In this document: positions 30,486 through 40,300 of the stretch, piece after piece | Position numbering within the stretch: the stretch's first letter is position 1 | How the letters are laid out: each line of letters begins with the position of its first letter | NCBI RefSeq assembly: GCF_016124105.1 | Contig: NZ_JADGMQ010000002.1 | Span: 310,001 to 374,000, forward strand | DNA: 64,000 bases | DNA from: Aquamicrobium zhengzhouense | GTDB taxonomy: Bacteria; Pseudomonadota; Alphaproteobacteria; Rhizobiales; Rhizobiaceae | Direction of reading: 5' to 3' | The notes under the pieces: model-generated | Told to the model about the DNA's origin: nothing | Seen by the model: the letters and a program-made list of their open reading frames with translations, nothing else | Databases searched by the model: none | Made by a program: the position numbers and the translations under genes

Positions 30486-32147
30486 TCATTCTGCAGCTGG
30501 GGCGAGGCGCGAGCCCCGCAGTAATCCATGCTCTTCCAGCACCGGATAGGCGATCGAGGCCAGCAGCGAGTTGATCTGCTTGAGGTCGCGGATCGTGTCG
30601 AGATGGATAGAACTCGTTTCCAGGCTCTTCTTGGTGCCGACCCGAAGCCGTTCAAAGTGGCGTTCGCTGGTCTCGCGCTCTAGATCGCGCATGCGATCCT
30701 TTTCGCGCACCAGGGCCTGAGCCGTGCCCGGATCCCGGGAAATCACTACGTTGAACGCAAGTCGAGCGTTGTTCAGGACGGTCGCATGGAGGTTTGACAA
30801 TTCGCGCCAGCCTTCCGGCGTAAAGGTCAGCCCACGGTCGAGTTTCTTTTTCACATGCACCAGCATGTTGCGGGTGATGATGTCGCCCACCTGCTCCAGC
30901 TTGACGCATGCGTCCAGGAGCTCGCGGGTACGTTGCACGTCATGCTCGTCCATCTGCTCGGGAGGGATACGTGCAAGATAAAGCTTGATCGCCGCGTGCT
31001 TGCGATCGACGCGGTCATCGAGGGATGCGAGCTCCGCCATCCGTTCACGATCGGGCTCTTCGTAAAGCTCCATGATGTTCTTGAGCATGACCTCCACGGT
31101 CTCGCAGACACCGACAACAGCGCGCGTGACATTGGCAAGGGCACGGGAGGGGATCGAGAGCGCCGATGGGTCGAGGGCGCTGGCTTCGCGATCTTCGAGC
31201 GTCGCTGCTGCAGGACCAGACGGGCTCACATTCTCCAAGATCCGCGTGACGAGGCCCGCGATCGGCATTCCGACGATGACGAGCGCAATGTTGAACACGA
31301 TGTGGGCATGGATGATCTGGAGAGGTGCGGTGGCGCCCAGATATTCAAGCGGTGGTTTGAAAATTGTGAGGGCAGCCAGCGCTATCACCGCGCCAATTCC
31401 GCGTATCGCCAAGTTCCCGAAGGGGACCACACGGCTTGCCGGGGCCATGGTGCGGGACAGGAGCCCGGCGATAAGCCCGCCACCGAGGTTCGCGCCAAGT
31501 GCCAGAACGACCCCCAGCTCAGCCGGAATCAATCCCCGGCTGGCAAGGGCAACGACGAGAAGGATAAAGGCAATGCTTGAGTGGAAAAGCCACGTCATCA
31601 ACGCCGCGAGCAGGAAGGCAGTTACCACGTCGCCCGAAAGATAATTTATAACGATTGGCAGGAGATCACTGTGGCGCAGCGGTTCGGAAGCGTTACCGAT
31701 GAGCTGCAGCGACAGCAGAAGCAGGCCTACACCGACGAGGATGCGGCCAAATTGTCGCCATGCGCGCCGTTCAGTCGCGAGGAATATTGCCGTGCCGCTG
31801 AAGATGAGGATTGGGACAAGCAAGGACAGATCGAACGAGAGCAGCTTTACGACGAAGGCCGAGCCAAGATCCGCGCCGAGAACTGCGATCAGGCCAGACG
31901 CGGCGCCAACGATGCCGGAACCGACAAATGATCCGACCAGCAGGGACACGGCGGTCGAGCTTTGAAATGCAATCGCAAGAAGCGCGCCAGCAGCAACGGC
32001 CGCCAGCGGGTTCTTGAGGGTTCCGCGCAATTTGCGGCGCAAGATGTCGCCATAAGCTCTCTCCACTCCCGTCCGCACCGTTCGGGTTGCCCAAAGAAGA
32101 AGTGCCACCGCACCCGCAAGATGGATGAGTACAACAGAGCCGCTCAT
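30486..32147 (-). CDS. Na+/phosphate symporter with PhoU domain
   Basis: The 553-residue product has an N-terminal membrane part with two NptA/Na-Pi cotransporter repeats (about 1-300); the QSSTA motif in AIAFQSSTAVSLLVGSF and the second WLFHSSIAFILLVVAL mark the repeat cores. The C-terminal 200 residues form a cytoplasmic PhoU-like helical bundle (DDRVDRKHAAIKLYLARIPPEQ, then EQVGDIITRNML). Such NptA-PhoU fusions import or export phosphate coupled to sodium, with the PhoU part likely sensing phosphate or metal. Its stop lies three bases from that of the folate gene. Confidence 0.93.
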   Translation of the reverse strand: MSGSVVLIHLAGAVALLLWATRTVRTGVERAYGDILRRKLRGTLKNPLAAVAAGALLAIAFQSSTAVSLLVGSFVGSGIVGAASGLIAVLGADLGSAFVVKLLSFDLSLLVPILIFSGTAIFLATERRAWRQFGRILVGVGLLLLSLQLIGNASEPLRHSDLLPIVINYLSGDVVTAFLLAALMTWLFHSSIAFILLVVALASRGLIPAELGVVLALGANLGGGLIAGLLSRTMAPASRVVPFGNLAIRGIGAVIALAALTIFKPPLEYLGATAPLQIIHAHIVFNIALVIVGMPIAGLVTRILENVSPSGPAAATLEDREASALDPSALSIPSRALANVTRAVVGVCETVEVMLKNIMELYEEPDRERMAELASLDDRVDRKHAAIKLYLARIPPEQMDEHDVQRTRELLDACVKLEQVGDIITRNMLVHVKKKLDRGLTFTPEGWRELSNLHATVLNNARLAFNVVISRDPGTAQALVREKDRMRDLERETSERHFERLRVGTKKSLETSSIHLDTIRDLKQINSLLASIAYPVLEEHGLLRGSRLAPAAE

Positions 32148-32391
32148 TCGCCTGCTCGCATGAAACGCGCGCCGCGTTCAAAAGAATAAAGGATAATCAT
32201 CCCTCTAATGTAGCAAAAACCTAGCGCATTCCAAGGGATATGAAATTAGCCGGTTAAATGAATTTAGGCTCTTCTCCGTGGAGGTTGGAGCGGTCGCTAC
32301 CATATGAATCTCGGTGATTGCTCTTGCTAGGCGGTCGCTTCTTGACGAACGAGGTCGTATATAGGGTTCCCGTAGTCAGTCCGGTTGCCCG

Positions 32392-34350
32392 ATGCGTTTT
32401 CCGCCATCCTTTCTCGATGAGGTCCGTGACCGAGTGCCGATTTCGGCCCTCGTGGGCACTCGTGTGACCTGGGACAAGCGCAAGACCAATGTTCAGCGCG
32501 GCGATTACTGGGCCTGTTGCCCCTTTCACGGCGAGAAATCCCCCTCCTTCCATTGCGAGGATCGTAAGGGACGTTACCACTGCTTTGGTTGCGGCGCGTC
32601 AGGCGATCACTTCAAGTTCCTGACCGAGCTTGATGGCATGAGCTTTCCCGAGGCAGTGGAACGGGTCGCCGAGATGGCAGGCGTTGCCCTGCCGGTTCGT
32701 GACGCCCAGGCCGAGCGGCGGGAGCAAGAGCGCGCAACTCTGACGGACGTGATGGAGCTTGCCGCGAAGTTCTTTCAGGAGCGGTTGCACGCCTCCGATG
32801 GCGCGAAAGCGCGTGCCTATCTGCGTGACCGAGGCCTCTCGTCCGCTACGCAACAGACATTCAGGCTCGGCTACGCACCCGACAGCAGGAACGCGCTGAA
32901 AGAGTTTCTCGCCAGCAAGGGGGTGGCGAGGGATCAGATCGAGGCCGTCGGGCTGGTCGTTCACGGACCGGATATCGCCGTGTCCTATGACCGCTTCCGT
33001 GATCGGGTCATGTTCCCCATCGAGGATTCGCGCGGGCGGGTCATCGCCTTCGGTGGGCGCGCTCTTTCAAGTGATGCTCCTGCAAAGTACCTCAATTCCA
33101 ACGACACAGAGCTCTTTCACAAGGGCAGCGTTCTCTACAATTTTGCACGCGCCCGCCGGGCTCAGCAAAAGGCCGGGACGGTCATTGCCGTCGAGGGTTA
33201 CATGGACACGATAGCTCTGGCCCAGGCCGGCTTCGAGCATGTTGTGGCCCCACTTGGCACTGCGCTGACCGATAATCAGCTTGAGCTGCTATGGCGGATG
33301 ACAGGAGAGCCGATCCTTTGCTTCGACGGCGACCAGGCGGGGCTCAAGGCCGCCTGGCGGGCCGCCGATATGGCCCTTCCGTTTATCGAGGCCGGAAAGA
33401 CCCTCCGCTTCGCGCTGTTGCCTGAAGGTCAGGACCCCGACGATCTGGTCAAGGATGGCGGTCCCGAAGCGTTTCGGGCTGTGCTTGATCAAGCAAGGCC
33501 CTTGGCTGAGTTGTTGTGGCAGCGGGAAACCTCAGGAGGCGTCTTCGACACTCCGGAGCGCCGGGCGGAGCTGGAGAAGAATCTTAGAGAGCTCACCGGT
33601 CGTATTCGCGACGAGAGCCTGCGCCGTCACTACCAGCAGGACATGCGCGATCGGGTGCAAAGCTTCTTCGGTCGCGAGCGCTCCCAGCAAGGCGGACGTT
33701 TCCAACAAGGCGGGCGTTTCCAGAACGCGCGCGGTTTTCCGGGCGGGCGTGGCGGAAAAACTGGCCAAATCGTAGCAGGGCGTCTGGCCGTCAGCGAGAG
33801 CTTGACCCGCTCAGCGTTGGTCCGTTCGAGCGGGGGCACGCTTCCACTACGTGAGACCGCGATGCTCGTCGCCATGATCAACCATCCCGAGCTTATCGAC
33901 GAGCATTTCGAAGAATTCGCGGAAATGGACCTGCCGCATCCGGAACTCCGAAAGCTCCATGGGGCAGTATTGGATGCGCTGGCCCACGGCGTGGAGCATG
34001 CTCGCAAGCCGCTGATTGATGCCTTGTCCCAAGACGGGTTGGAAGAGGCATGGTTGAGGGCGGTCGCGCTCGTTCGCAAGGCGCGGATGTGGCCGGCGCT
34101 CGAGGATGCCGCGATTGAGGATGTGCGTGAGGCATTCAGTCAGGCGGCAGCGTTGCAAACGCGCGCAAGAGAACTGAGGCGGCAACGGACAAGTGTTCAG
34201 GCTGCGCTCGCGGAGGCAGTAGAGCGGGGTGAGGAGCAAGCGTGCGAGCATCTTCTGAATGTCTTGAACACTCTCAGCGTAGACATTGCGAATGTCGAGC
34301 AGCTTGAAGCGCTGGTGGACGGTTTTGGGGTTTCATCTGGCAGGGGATAG
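32392..34350 (+). CDS. dnaG: DNA primase
   Basis: DnaG makes the RNA primers of replication and works with the DnaB helicase. The 652-residue product has the N-terminal CHC2 zinc site (Cys43, His46, Cys64, Cys67 in CPFHG and CFGC), the catalytic TOPRIM core with VEGYMD (Glu) and DGDQAG (Asp-x-Asp) and a C-terminal helicase-binding region. A Gly/Gln/Arg-rich linker with two similar QQGGRF units sits at about 430-460. The start at 32392 begins MRFPPSFLDEVRDRVPIS, as in other rhizobial primases. It is followed by rpoD, the usual macromolecular-synthesis arrangement. Confidence 0.96.
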   Translation: MRFPPSFLDEVRDRVPISALVGTRVTWDKRKTNVQRGDYWACCPFHGEKSPSFHCEDRKGRYHCFGCGASGDHFKFLTELDGMSFPEAVERVAEMAGVALPVRDAQAERREQERATLTDVMELAAKFFQERLHASDGAKARAYLRDRGLSSATQQTFRLGYAPDSRNALKEFLASKGVARDQIEAVGLVVHGPDIAVSYDRFRDRVMFPIEDSRGRVIAFGGRALSSDAPAKYLNSNDTELFHKGSVLYNFARARRAQQKAGTVIAVEGYMDTIALAQAGFEHVVAPLGTALTDNQLELLWRMTGEPILCFDGDQAGLKAAWRAADMALPFIEAGKTLRFALLPEGQDPDDLVKDGGPEAFRAVLDQARPLAELLWQRETSGGVFDTPERRAELEKNLRELTGRIRDESLRRHYQQDMRDRVQSFFGRERSQQGGRFQQGGRFQNARGFPGGRGGKTGQIVAGRLAVSESLTRSALVRSSGGTLPLRETAMLVAMINHPELIDEHFEEFAEMDLPHPELRKLHGAVLDALAHGVEHARKPLIDALSQDGLEEAWLRAVALVRKARMWPALEDAAIEDVREAFSQAAALQTRARELRRQRTSVQAALAEAVERGEEQACEHLLNVLNTLSVDIANVEQLEALVDGFGVSSGRG

Positions 34351-34760
34351 CCAAGAGTTTCCATTGCAAAATGGACGCCACTTGCAGAAATTGTTATGCA
34401 TCCTACATAGGCATCACGATCGGGCGCTGGCATGGCCCGAAGCCGTACGTCGTGCAATTGATTCGCTTTTTTGTCGCGAATCAGGTTTCTGACGCTTGAC
34501 CTTCCGCAATGATGGCGGAATCAGGATCAATAGAAATCTGCCGTGAGCCGGGGAAAAATTCAAAAGCGCCTACAATTGTGATCGTATTGGCGGCTGGTCG
34601 GATCCATGGCGATGTCTATATGCCGAATGTGACAGGGTTAATCGAGCATTAAGGCAGAAGCAGGTATCGCGATTCGCGGGCTTAAATCAGATGATTGGCC
34701 ACATACGTTGGGGTCTTAAAGGCCTCGATTGAAGCTTCAGCCTCTTGGAGAAGAGACGAT
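34351..34760. other. dnaG-rpoD intergenic region
   Basis: About 410 bases without a gene. TTCCGC-N7-GCGGAA occupies 34503-34521 just after a CTTGAC at 34495. CTATAT at 34616-34621 resembles a -10 box but no good -35 stands 17 bases before it. The stretch should hold the rpoD promoters and a long leader. No terminator after dnaG is obvious, so read-through into rpoD is possible. Confidence 0.45.
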
Positions 34761-36770
<2,010 letters not shown>

Positions 36771-36808
36771 TTGAGCTTTCCGGGCCAAGTGCCTGAATTT
36801 GGAATCGA

Positions 36809-36839
36809 AACGGCCCGCTCACAAGGCGGGCCGTTTTTT
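36809..36839 (+). terminator. Terminator of rpoD
   Basis: AACGGCCCGC (36809-36818) and GCGGGCCGTT (36826-36835) form a 10-bp stem followed by six T. Confidence 0.92.
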
Positions 36840-36926
36840 GTGCGGCTTCGGTGGCGTAGCATATTGAGGGCTGGGCTGAACGGCGTATAGAATTGCAATC
36901 CGTAGCGAACGATACCCCGGACCCCA

Positions 36927-37490
36927 ATGCCCCACCGCAACACCCTGCCGACTGTGCGTGACAGCACGGTCGATGACATGGCCGCCGTGCACGCGATCTA
37001 TGCGCATCACGTGCTTTACGGTAGCGCCACCTTTGAAGAAGTCCCGCCGTCGCTGGAAGAAATGCTCACCCGTCGCGAGGCGGTGCTTGGCAGCGGCTTG
37101 CCGTATATCGTTGCCGAGGTGGAGGGCGTCGTGCAGGGCTATGCCTATGCCGGCATGTTCCGCCCGCGTATCGCCTATCGCTACACGATCGAAAATTCCG
37201 TCTATCTCGCGCCCGATATGGGCGGGCGAGGGCTTGGCAAGGCGCTTTTGATCGAGTTGATCGCCCGCTGCGAGAAGGGTCCGTGGCGGCAGATGATTGC
37301 GGTCATCGGTGACAGCGAAAATCACGGCTCGATTGGCCTTCATCGCAGCCTTGGCTTTCACCACACCGGCACGCTCACCTCGACCGGCTTCAAATTCGGC
37401 CGCTGGGTCGACACGGTGATGATGCAGCGTTCGCTGGGCGACGGCGATGCTTCCCTGCCCGAACAGCCGACAATCAAGTCCTCGAAATAA
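36927..37490 (+). CDS. GNAT acetyltransferase, phosphinothricin-type
   Basis: The 187-residue product belongs to the Pat/Bar/YncA group of GNAT acetyltransferases. It shows VRDSTVDDMAAVHAIYAHHVLYGSATFE near the start, ENSVYLAPDMGGRGLGKALL as the acetyl-CoA loop (motif A) and SIGLHRSLGFHHTGTL as motif B. Enzymes of this group acetylate phosphinothricin, methionine sulfoximine or related amino-acid analogues. The last 17 bases overlap the end of the convergent TetR gene. The true substrate is unknown. Confidence 0.88.
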   Translation: MPHRNTLPTVRDSTVDDMAAVHAIYAHHVLYGSATFEEVPPSLEEMLTRREAVLGSGLPYIVAEVEGVVQGYAYAGMFRPRIAYRYTIENSVYLAPDMGGRGLGKALLIELIARCEKGPWRQMIAVIGDSENHGSIGLHRSLGFHHTGTLTSTGFKFGRWVDTVMMQRSLGDGDASLPEQPTIKSSK

Positions 37491-38073
37491 ACAAGCTCTC
37501 GATCACCGCGGCGATGACAGTACGGTGATCCTCGGCGCTCGCGCCGGCCTCAATGGCTAGAGCAGCGCGATCGCTCATCGCAGAGAGCTGCGTTGCCAGC
37601 GCATCAGTGGGCAGGGGGCACATCTCGCCCGCTTCAATAGCAGCTGCTAGGCCCTCACGCAGAGTTCGCCCACCGTGGCGCTGATCAATCTCATCCAACG
37701 TTTTGGGGCCAAGCACCGCGGGTCCATCAAGAAGCAATAGGCGCGTGCGACCGAGCACAGCCATTGCCGCGAAAAACGCATCCATCCCTGATAGCAGGCT
37801 TTGCTTGGTGGAAAGCGGTGCTGCGGTTGCAGCGTCGATCTCGGCCGCGACAGCTTGCGCCTCTGCTTCAACGACGCCCGCAAACAGCGCCTGCTTGTCC
37901 GCAAAGTGGTGATAAAGCGCGCCGCGTGTGACGCCGGCTGCGGCGACGATCTCCGGCGTGCCGGTTTCCGCATAGGATTTTTCGACGAACAACGTGCGCG
38001 CTGCCGCCAGCAGTGCGGCGCGGGTTGCTTCGGTCCGTTCGCGGTTCGAGCGGCGAGGTGGCGCTTCTTGCAT
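37474..38073 (-). CDS. TetR-family regulator
   Basis: The product has a TetR N-terminal HTH (RAALLAAARTLFVEKSYAETGTPEIVAAAGVTRGALYHHFADKQALF) and a helical ligand-binding domain of the usual length, about 199 residues in all. It is divergent from a VOC-family gene and a palindrome lies in the gap, so it most likely controls that gene, and perhaps the GST that follows it, in response to a small molecule. Starts at 38097 or 38106 are possible but would run into the palindrome. Its 3' end overlaps the convergent GNAT gene by 17 bases. Confidence 0.9.
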   Translation of the reverse strand: MQEAPPRRSNRERTEATRAALLAAARTLFVEKSYAETGTPEIVAAAGVTRGALYHHFADKQALFAGVVEAEAQAVAAEIDAATAAPLSTKQSLLSGMDAFFAAMAVLGRTRLLLLDGPAVLGPKTLDEIDQRHGGRTLREGLAAAIEAGEMCPLPTDALATQLSAMSDRAALAIEAGASAEDHRTVIAAVIESLFISRT

Positions 38074-38100
38074 GCATGCAGCCTGTATGTTATTCATAAG

Positions 38101-38117
38101 ATACATGCGGAATGTAT
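38101..38117. promoter_or_regulatory. Likely TetR operator
   Basis: ATACAT-N5-ATGTAT, a perfect inverted repeat, stands between the divergent TetR gene and the VOC gene (start 38144). Position and symmetry fit a TetR dimer site; no experiment supports it. Confidence 0.6.
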
Positions 38118-38143
38118 GTTAGTGATGAGCGGAAGGGAAGGCC

Positions 38144-38569
38144 ATGAAGGCGACCAGCTACTACCCTGTGATCATGACTGGCGATGTTGCCGGGACCGCC
38201 CGCTTCTGGGTCGAGCATTTCGACTTCGTCCAGGCATTCGAAAGCGACTGGTATGTCCATCTCACCTCGAGCGCGGACGAGGCGATCAACCTCGCGATCC
38301 TGGACGGAGAACATGAGACCATTCCGCCAGAAGGGCGAGGGCGGATAAGCGGTCTGCTGATCAACTTCGAGGTCGACGATGTGGACGCCATTCACGACAG
38401 GCTGGCTGCAGCAGGATTGCCAATTCTGCGCTCGCTGCGCGACGAGGCATTTGGGCAACGACATTTCATCACCAGCGATCCAAATGGCGTCCTGATTGAC
38501 ATTATCAAGCCGATCCCACCCACGGGCGAATATGCGGATCAGTATACGGACGCGTACCGCCCAGTCTGA
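38144..38569 (+). CDS. VOC-family (glyoxalase-like) protein
   Basis: The 141-residue product has the VOC double motif: [27 protein letters not shown] in the first half and [22 protein letters not shown] with [14 protein letters not shown] in the second. Such proteins include glyoxalases, dioxygenases and antibiotic-binding proteins; the metal ligands are not clear here. It is divergent from a TetR gene with a palindrome in the gap and followed by a GST gene on the same strand. That suggests a small inducible detoxification group, by inference. Confidence 0.85.
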   Translation: MKATSYYPVIMTGDVAGTARFWVEHFDFVQAFESDWYVHLTSSADEAINLAILDGEHETIPPEGRGRISGLLINFEVDDVDAIHDRLAAAGLPILRSLRDEAFGQRHFITSDPNGVLIDIIKPIPPTGEYADQYTDAYRPV

Positions 38570-38638
38570 TAGAGGCATATTTGCAATCACCGCCAAAGAG
38601 GTTCAGCCTGCCGCCTTTCAAGATTCGTGGAGGCCTTA

Positions 38639-39262
38639 ATGCTGACGCTCTATTTCGCCCCCGGTGGTTGCTCGCTCGCACCGCACATTGCGCTTGAGGA
38701 GGCAGGTGCGGAATATGAGGCGCGCAAGGTAGATTTCGCGGCCAATGAGCAGCGTTCGGCTGAGTATCTGGCGATAAACCCGAAGGGACGTGTTCCGGCA
38801 CTGGTCACCCCGCGCGGGATCCTGACCGAAACGCCTGCCATACTCGCTTATATCGCCCAGTCCTTTCCCGGGGCCGCGCTGGCGCCGGTGGCAGATTTTT
38901 ATGAGTTCGCCGAGATGCAGGCGTTTAACGCCTATTTGAGCTCAACGCTGCACGTAGCGCATGCCCATGGTGTCCGGGGAACGCGCTGGGCCGATGCGCC
39001 GGAAGCCATCGACGATATGAAGCGGAAAATGCCGGAAGTCGTCACATCCTGCTTCGAGATGGTGGAGCAAAAAATGCTGCGCGGGCCGTGGGTTATGGGT
39101 AAGCGCTACACGGTCGCGGATGCCTATCTCTTCACAGTCGCGCAGTGGATCGAGAAGGACCAGGTCGATACTTCCGTGATCCCGCGGGTGCTGGAGCATC
39201 GCGAGCGGATGAAGCAGCGGCCGGCGGTCGCCAAGGTGTTGGCGCGCGAAGCGGCCGCCTAG
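38639..39262 (+). CDS. Glutathione S-transferase
   Basis: The 207-residue product has a thioredoxin-like N-terminal domain (LTLYFAPGGCSLAPHIALEEAG, with a Cys at the position where bacterial beta-type GSTs use one) and an all-helical C-terminal domain. The conserved LTETPAILAYIAQSFPG closes the glutathione site and KRYTVADAYLFTVAQW carries the N-capping box. It conjugates or reduces electrophiles with glutathione. The ATG at 38639 is preferred because GGAGG precedes it by about seven bases. Confidence 0.92.
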   Translation: MLTLYFAPGGCSLAPHIALEEAGAEYEARKVDFAANEQRSAEYLAINPKGRVPALVTPRGILTETPAILAYIAQSFPGAALAPVADFYEFAEMQAFNAYLSSTLHVAHAHGVRGTRWADAPEAIDDMKRKMPEVVTSCFEMVEQKMLRGPWVMGKRYTVADAYLFTVAQWIEKDQVDTSVIPRVLEHRERMKQRPAVAKVLAREAAA

Positions 39263-39271
39263 GCAAGCGAG

Positions 39272-39693
39272 ATGGTCCAGTCAGTTCTGACGATATCAAC
39301 GCAAGGGCAGGGCTCTACGAGTTCACGGATGAGGTGTCTGCCTTCGTACGTGAGGCCGATGTTGAAGCCGGTCTTATTGCGGTTTTCGTGCGCCATACAT
39401 CGTGCTCGCTGATCATACAGGAGAACGCAGACCCGGACGTACAACGCGACCTCAACGAGTTTTTCCGCAGGCTGGTGCCCCCTTCGAGTGATCCCTCGAT
39501 GCGTTGGGTGACACACACATCCGAGGGGCCGGATGACATGCCGGCTCATATCAAGGCCGCGCTGAATGCTGTGTCCATTTCGATCCCGGTAATGGGCGGG
39601 CGCCTTGCTTTGGGAACATGGCAGGGCATCTATCTGTTCGAGCATCGCGACCGGCCGCATAGGCGCGAAGTTGTGCTGCATCTTGCCCGGTGA
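39272..39693 (+). pseudogene. yjbQ-like gene (UPF0047) with -1 frameshift
   Basis: From ATG 39272 the frame reads MVQSVLTISTQGQG, the normal N-terminus of YjbQ/UPF0047 proteins. At about 39310 the reading must shift back by one base to continue as LYEFTDEVSAF and on to the family motifs HTSCSLIIQENADP, EGPDDMPAHIKAAL and GTWQGIYLFEH. One base is missing in CAGGGCTCTAC (one more G or C would restore the frame). As given, translation ends after about 46 residues. Everything after the break is intact, so it is either a recent mutation or a sequencing error. The family was linked to thiamine-phosphate synthase activity; its physiological role is unclear. Confidence 0.8.
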
Positions 39694-39753
39694 ACGGTTT
39701 TCTTTCCTGTCTCGCTGCGGCATAGACAAGAGCAGTGAGCGACGGAGACGAAT

Positions 39754-40032
39754 ATGTCATTTTGGAAAAAGCTGTTTGGCGGAGGCTCCCCGACTGCGGA
39801 AGCTCCGGGAGAGCCAGTCGAGCATAAAGGCTACACCATTCTGCCGACCCCGTTCCTCGAAGGAGGCCAGTTTCAGACCTGCGGCGTGATCTCCAAGGAG
39901 ATCAATGGCGAGGTCAAGGAACACCGGTTCATTCGTGCCGATCGCTTCAGTTCGAAAGAAGATGCCGTCGAAGTCACGATCCGCAAGGCGCAGCAAGTGA
40001 TTGATGAGCAGGGAGACCGGATTTTCGGGTAG
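39754..40032 (+). CDS. HlyU-family protein
   Basis: A 92-residue product matching the HlyU family (PF10115): MSFWKKLFGGGSP at the N-terminus, then EHKGYTILPTPFLEGGQFQTCGVISKEI, EHRFIRADRFSSKEDAVE and the final QVIDEQGDRIF. The family was named for a Vibrio hemolysin activator, but the rhizobial proteins have no HTH and no proved role. The frame is intact and follows a weak AG-rich site. A tiny lipoprotein gene begins five bases after its stop. Confidence 0.85.
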   Translation: MSFWKKLFGGGSPTAEAPGEPVEHKGYTILPTPFLEGGQFQTCGVISKEINGEVKEHRFIRADRFSSKEDAVEVTIRKAQQVIDEQGDRIFG

Positions 40033-40036
40033 TGCG

Positions 40037-40210
40037 ATGCGCTTGATGCTCAGCCTTCTGCTTTTAAGCGCGCTGTCCGGATGCGCCGCCTATGGAGGCA
40101 TTGCGACGGCGCGGGTTAGTGAAGACCGAATTGTAGCTTCGGGCAATAGCGTAAGCGTAGCGCCGTCCGGCATCACCACGCGATCAGAGCGATCCGAGAT
40201 TCGCTACTGA
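40037..40210 (+). CDS. Small lipoprotein
   Basis: The 57-residue product begins with a lipoprotein signal peptide (MRLMLSLLLLSALSGCAAYGG) with Cys16 in the lipobox LSGC. The mature part is about 40 residues, polar and without a recognised domain. ATG 40037 is chosen to start with the signal peptide; longer in-frame readings would overlap HlyU. It probably shares the HlyU transcript and its terminator. Confidence 0.6.
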   Translation: MRLMLSLLLLSALSGCAAYGGIATARVSEDRIVASGNSVSVAPSGITTRSERSEIRY

Positions 40211-40243
40211 GCGCGCAATTTACCCTGCTCAGCCACCGCGTTG

Positions 40244-40276
40244 AAAAAAATCCGACTGGGTGACCAGCCGGATTTT
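40244..40276. terminator. Bidirectional terminator
   Basis: AAAATCCGACTGG and CCAGCCGGATTTT pair across GTGA with one A-C mismatch, with A and T runs on the two sides. It serves the lipoprotein gene from one side and the leftward OmpA-family gene from the other. Confidence 0.8.
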
Positions 40277-40300
40277 CTACTCGTCTGTGAGAGACGGGAA

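Noticed and set aside
39145-39271. Extension of yjbQ to an upstream start within the GST gene
   Set aside because: The frame is open there, but the residues are a shadow of the GST gene and the true YjbQ N-terminus is found in another frame from 39272.
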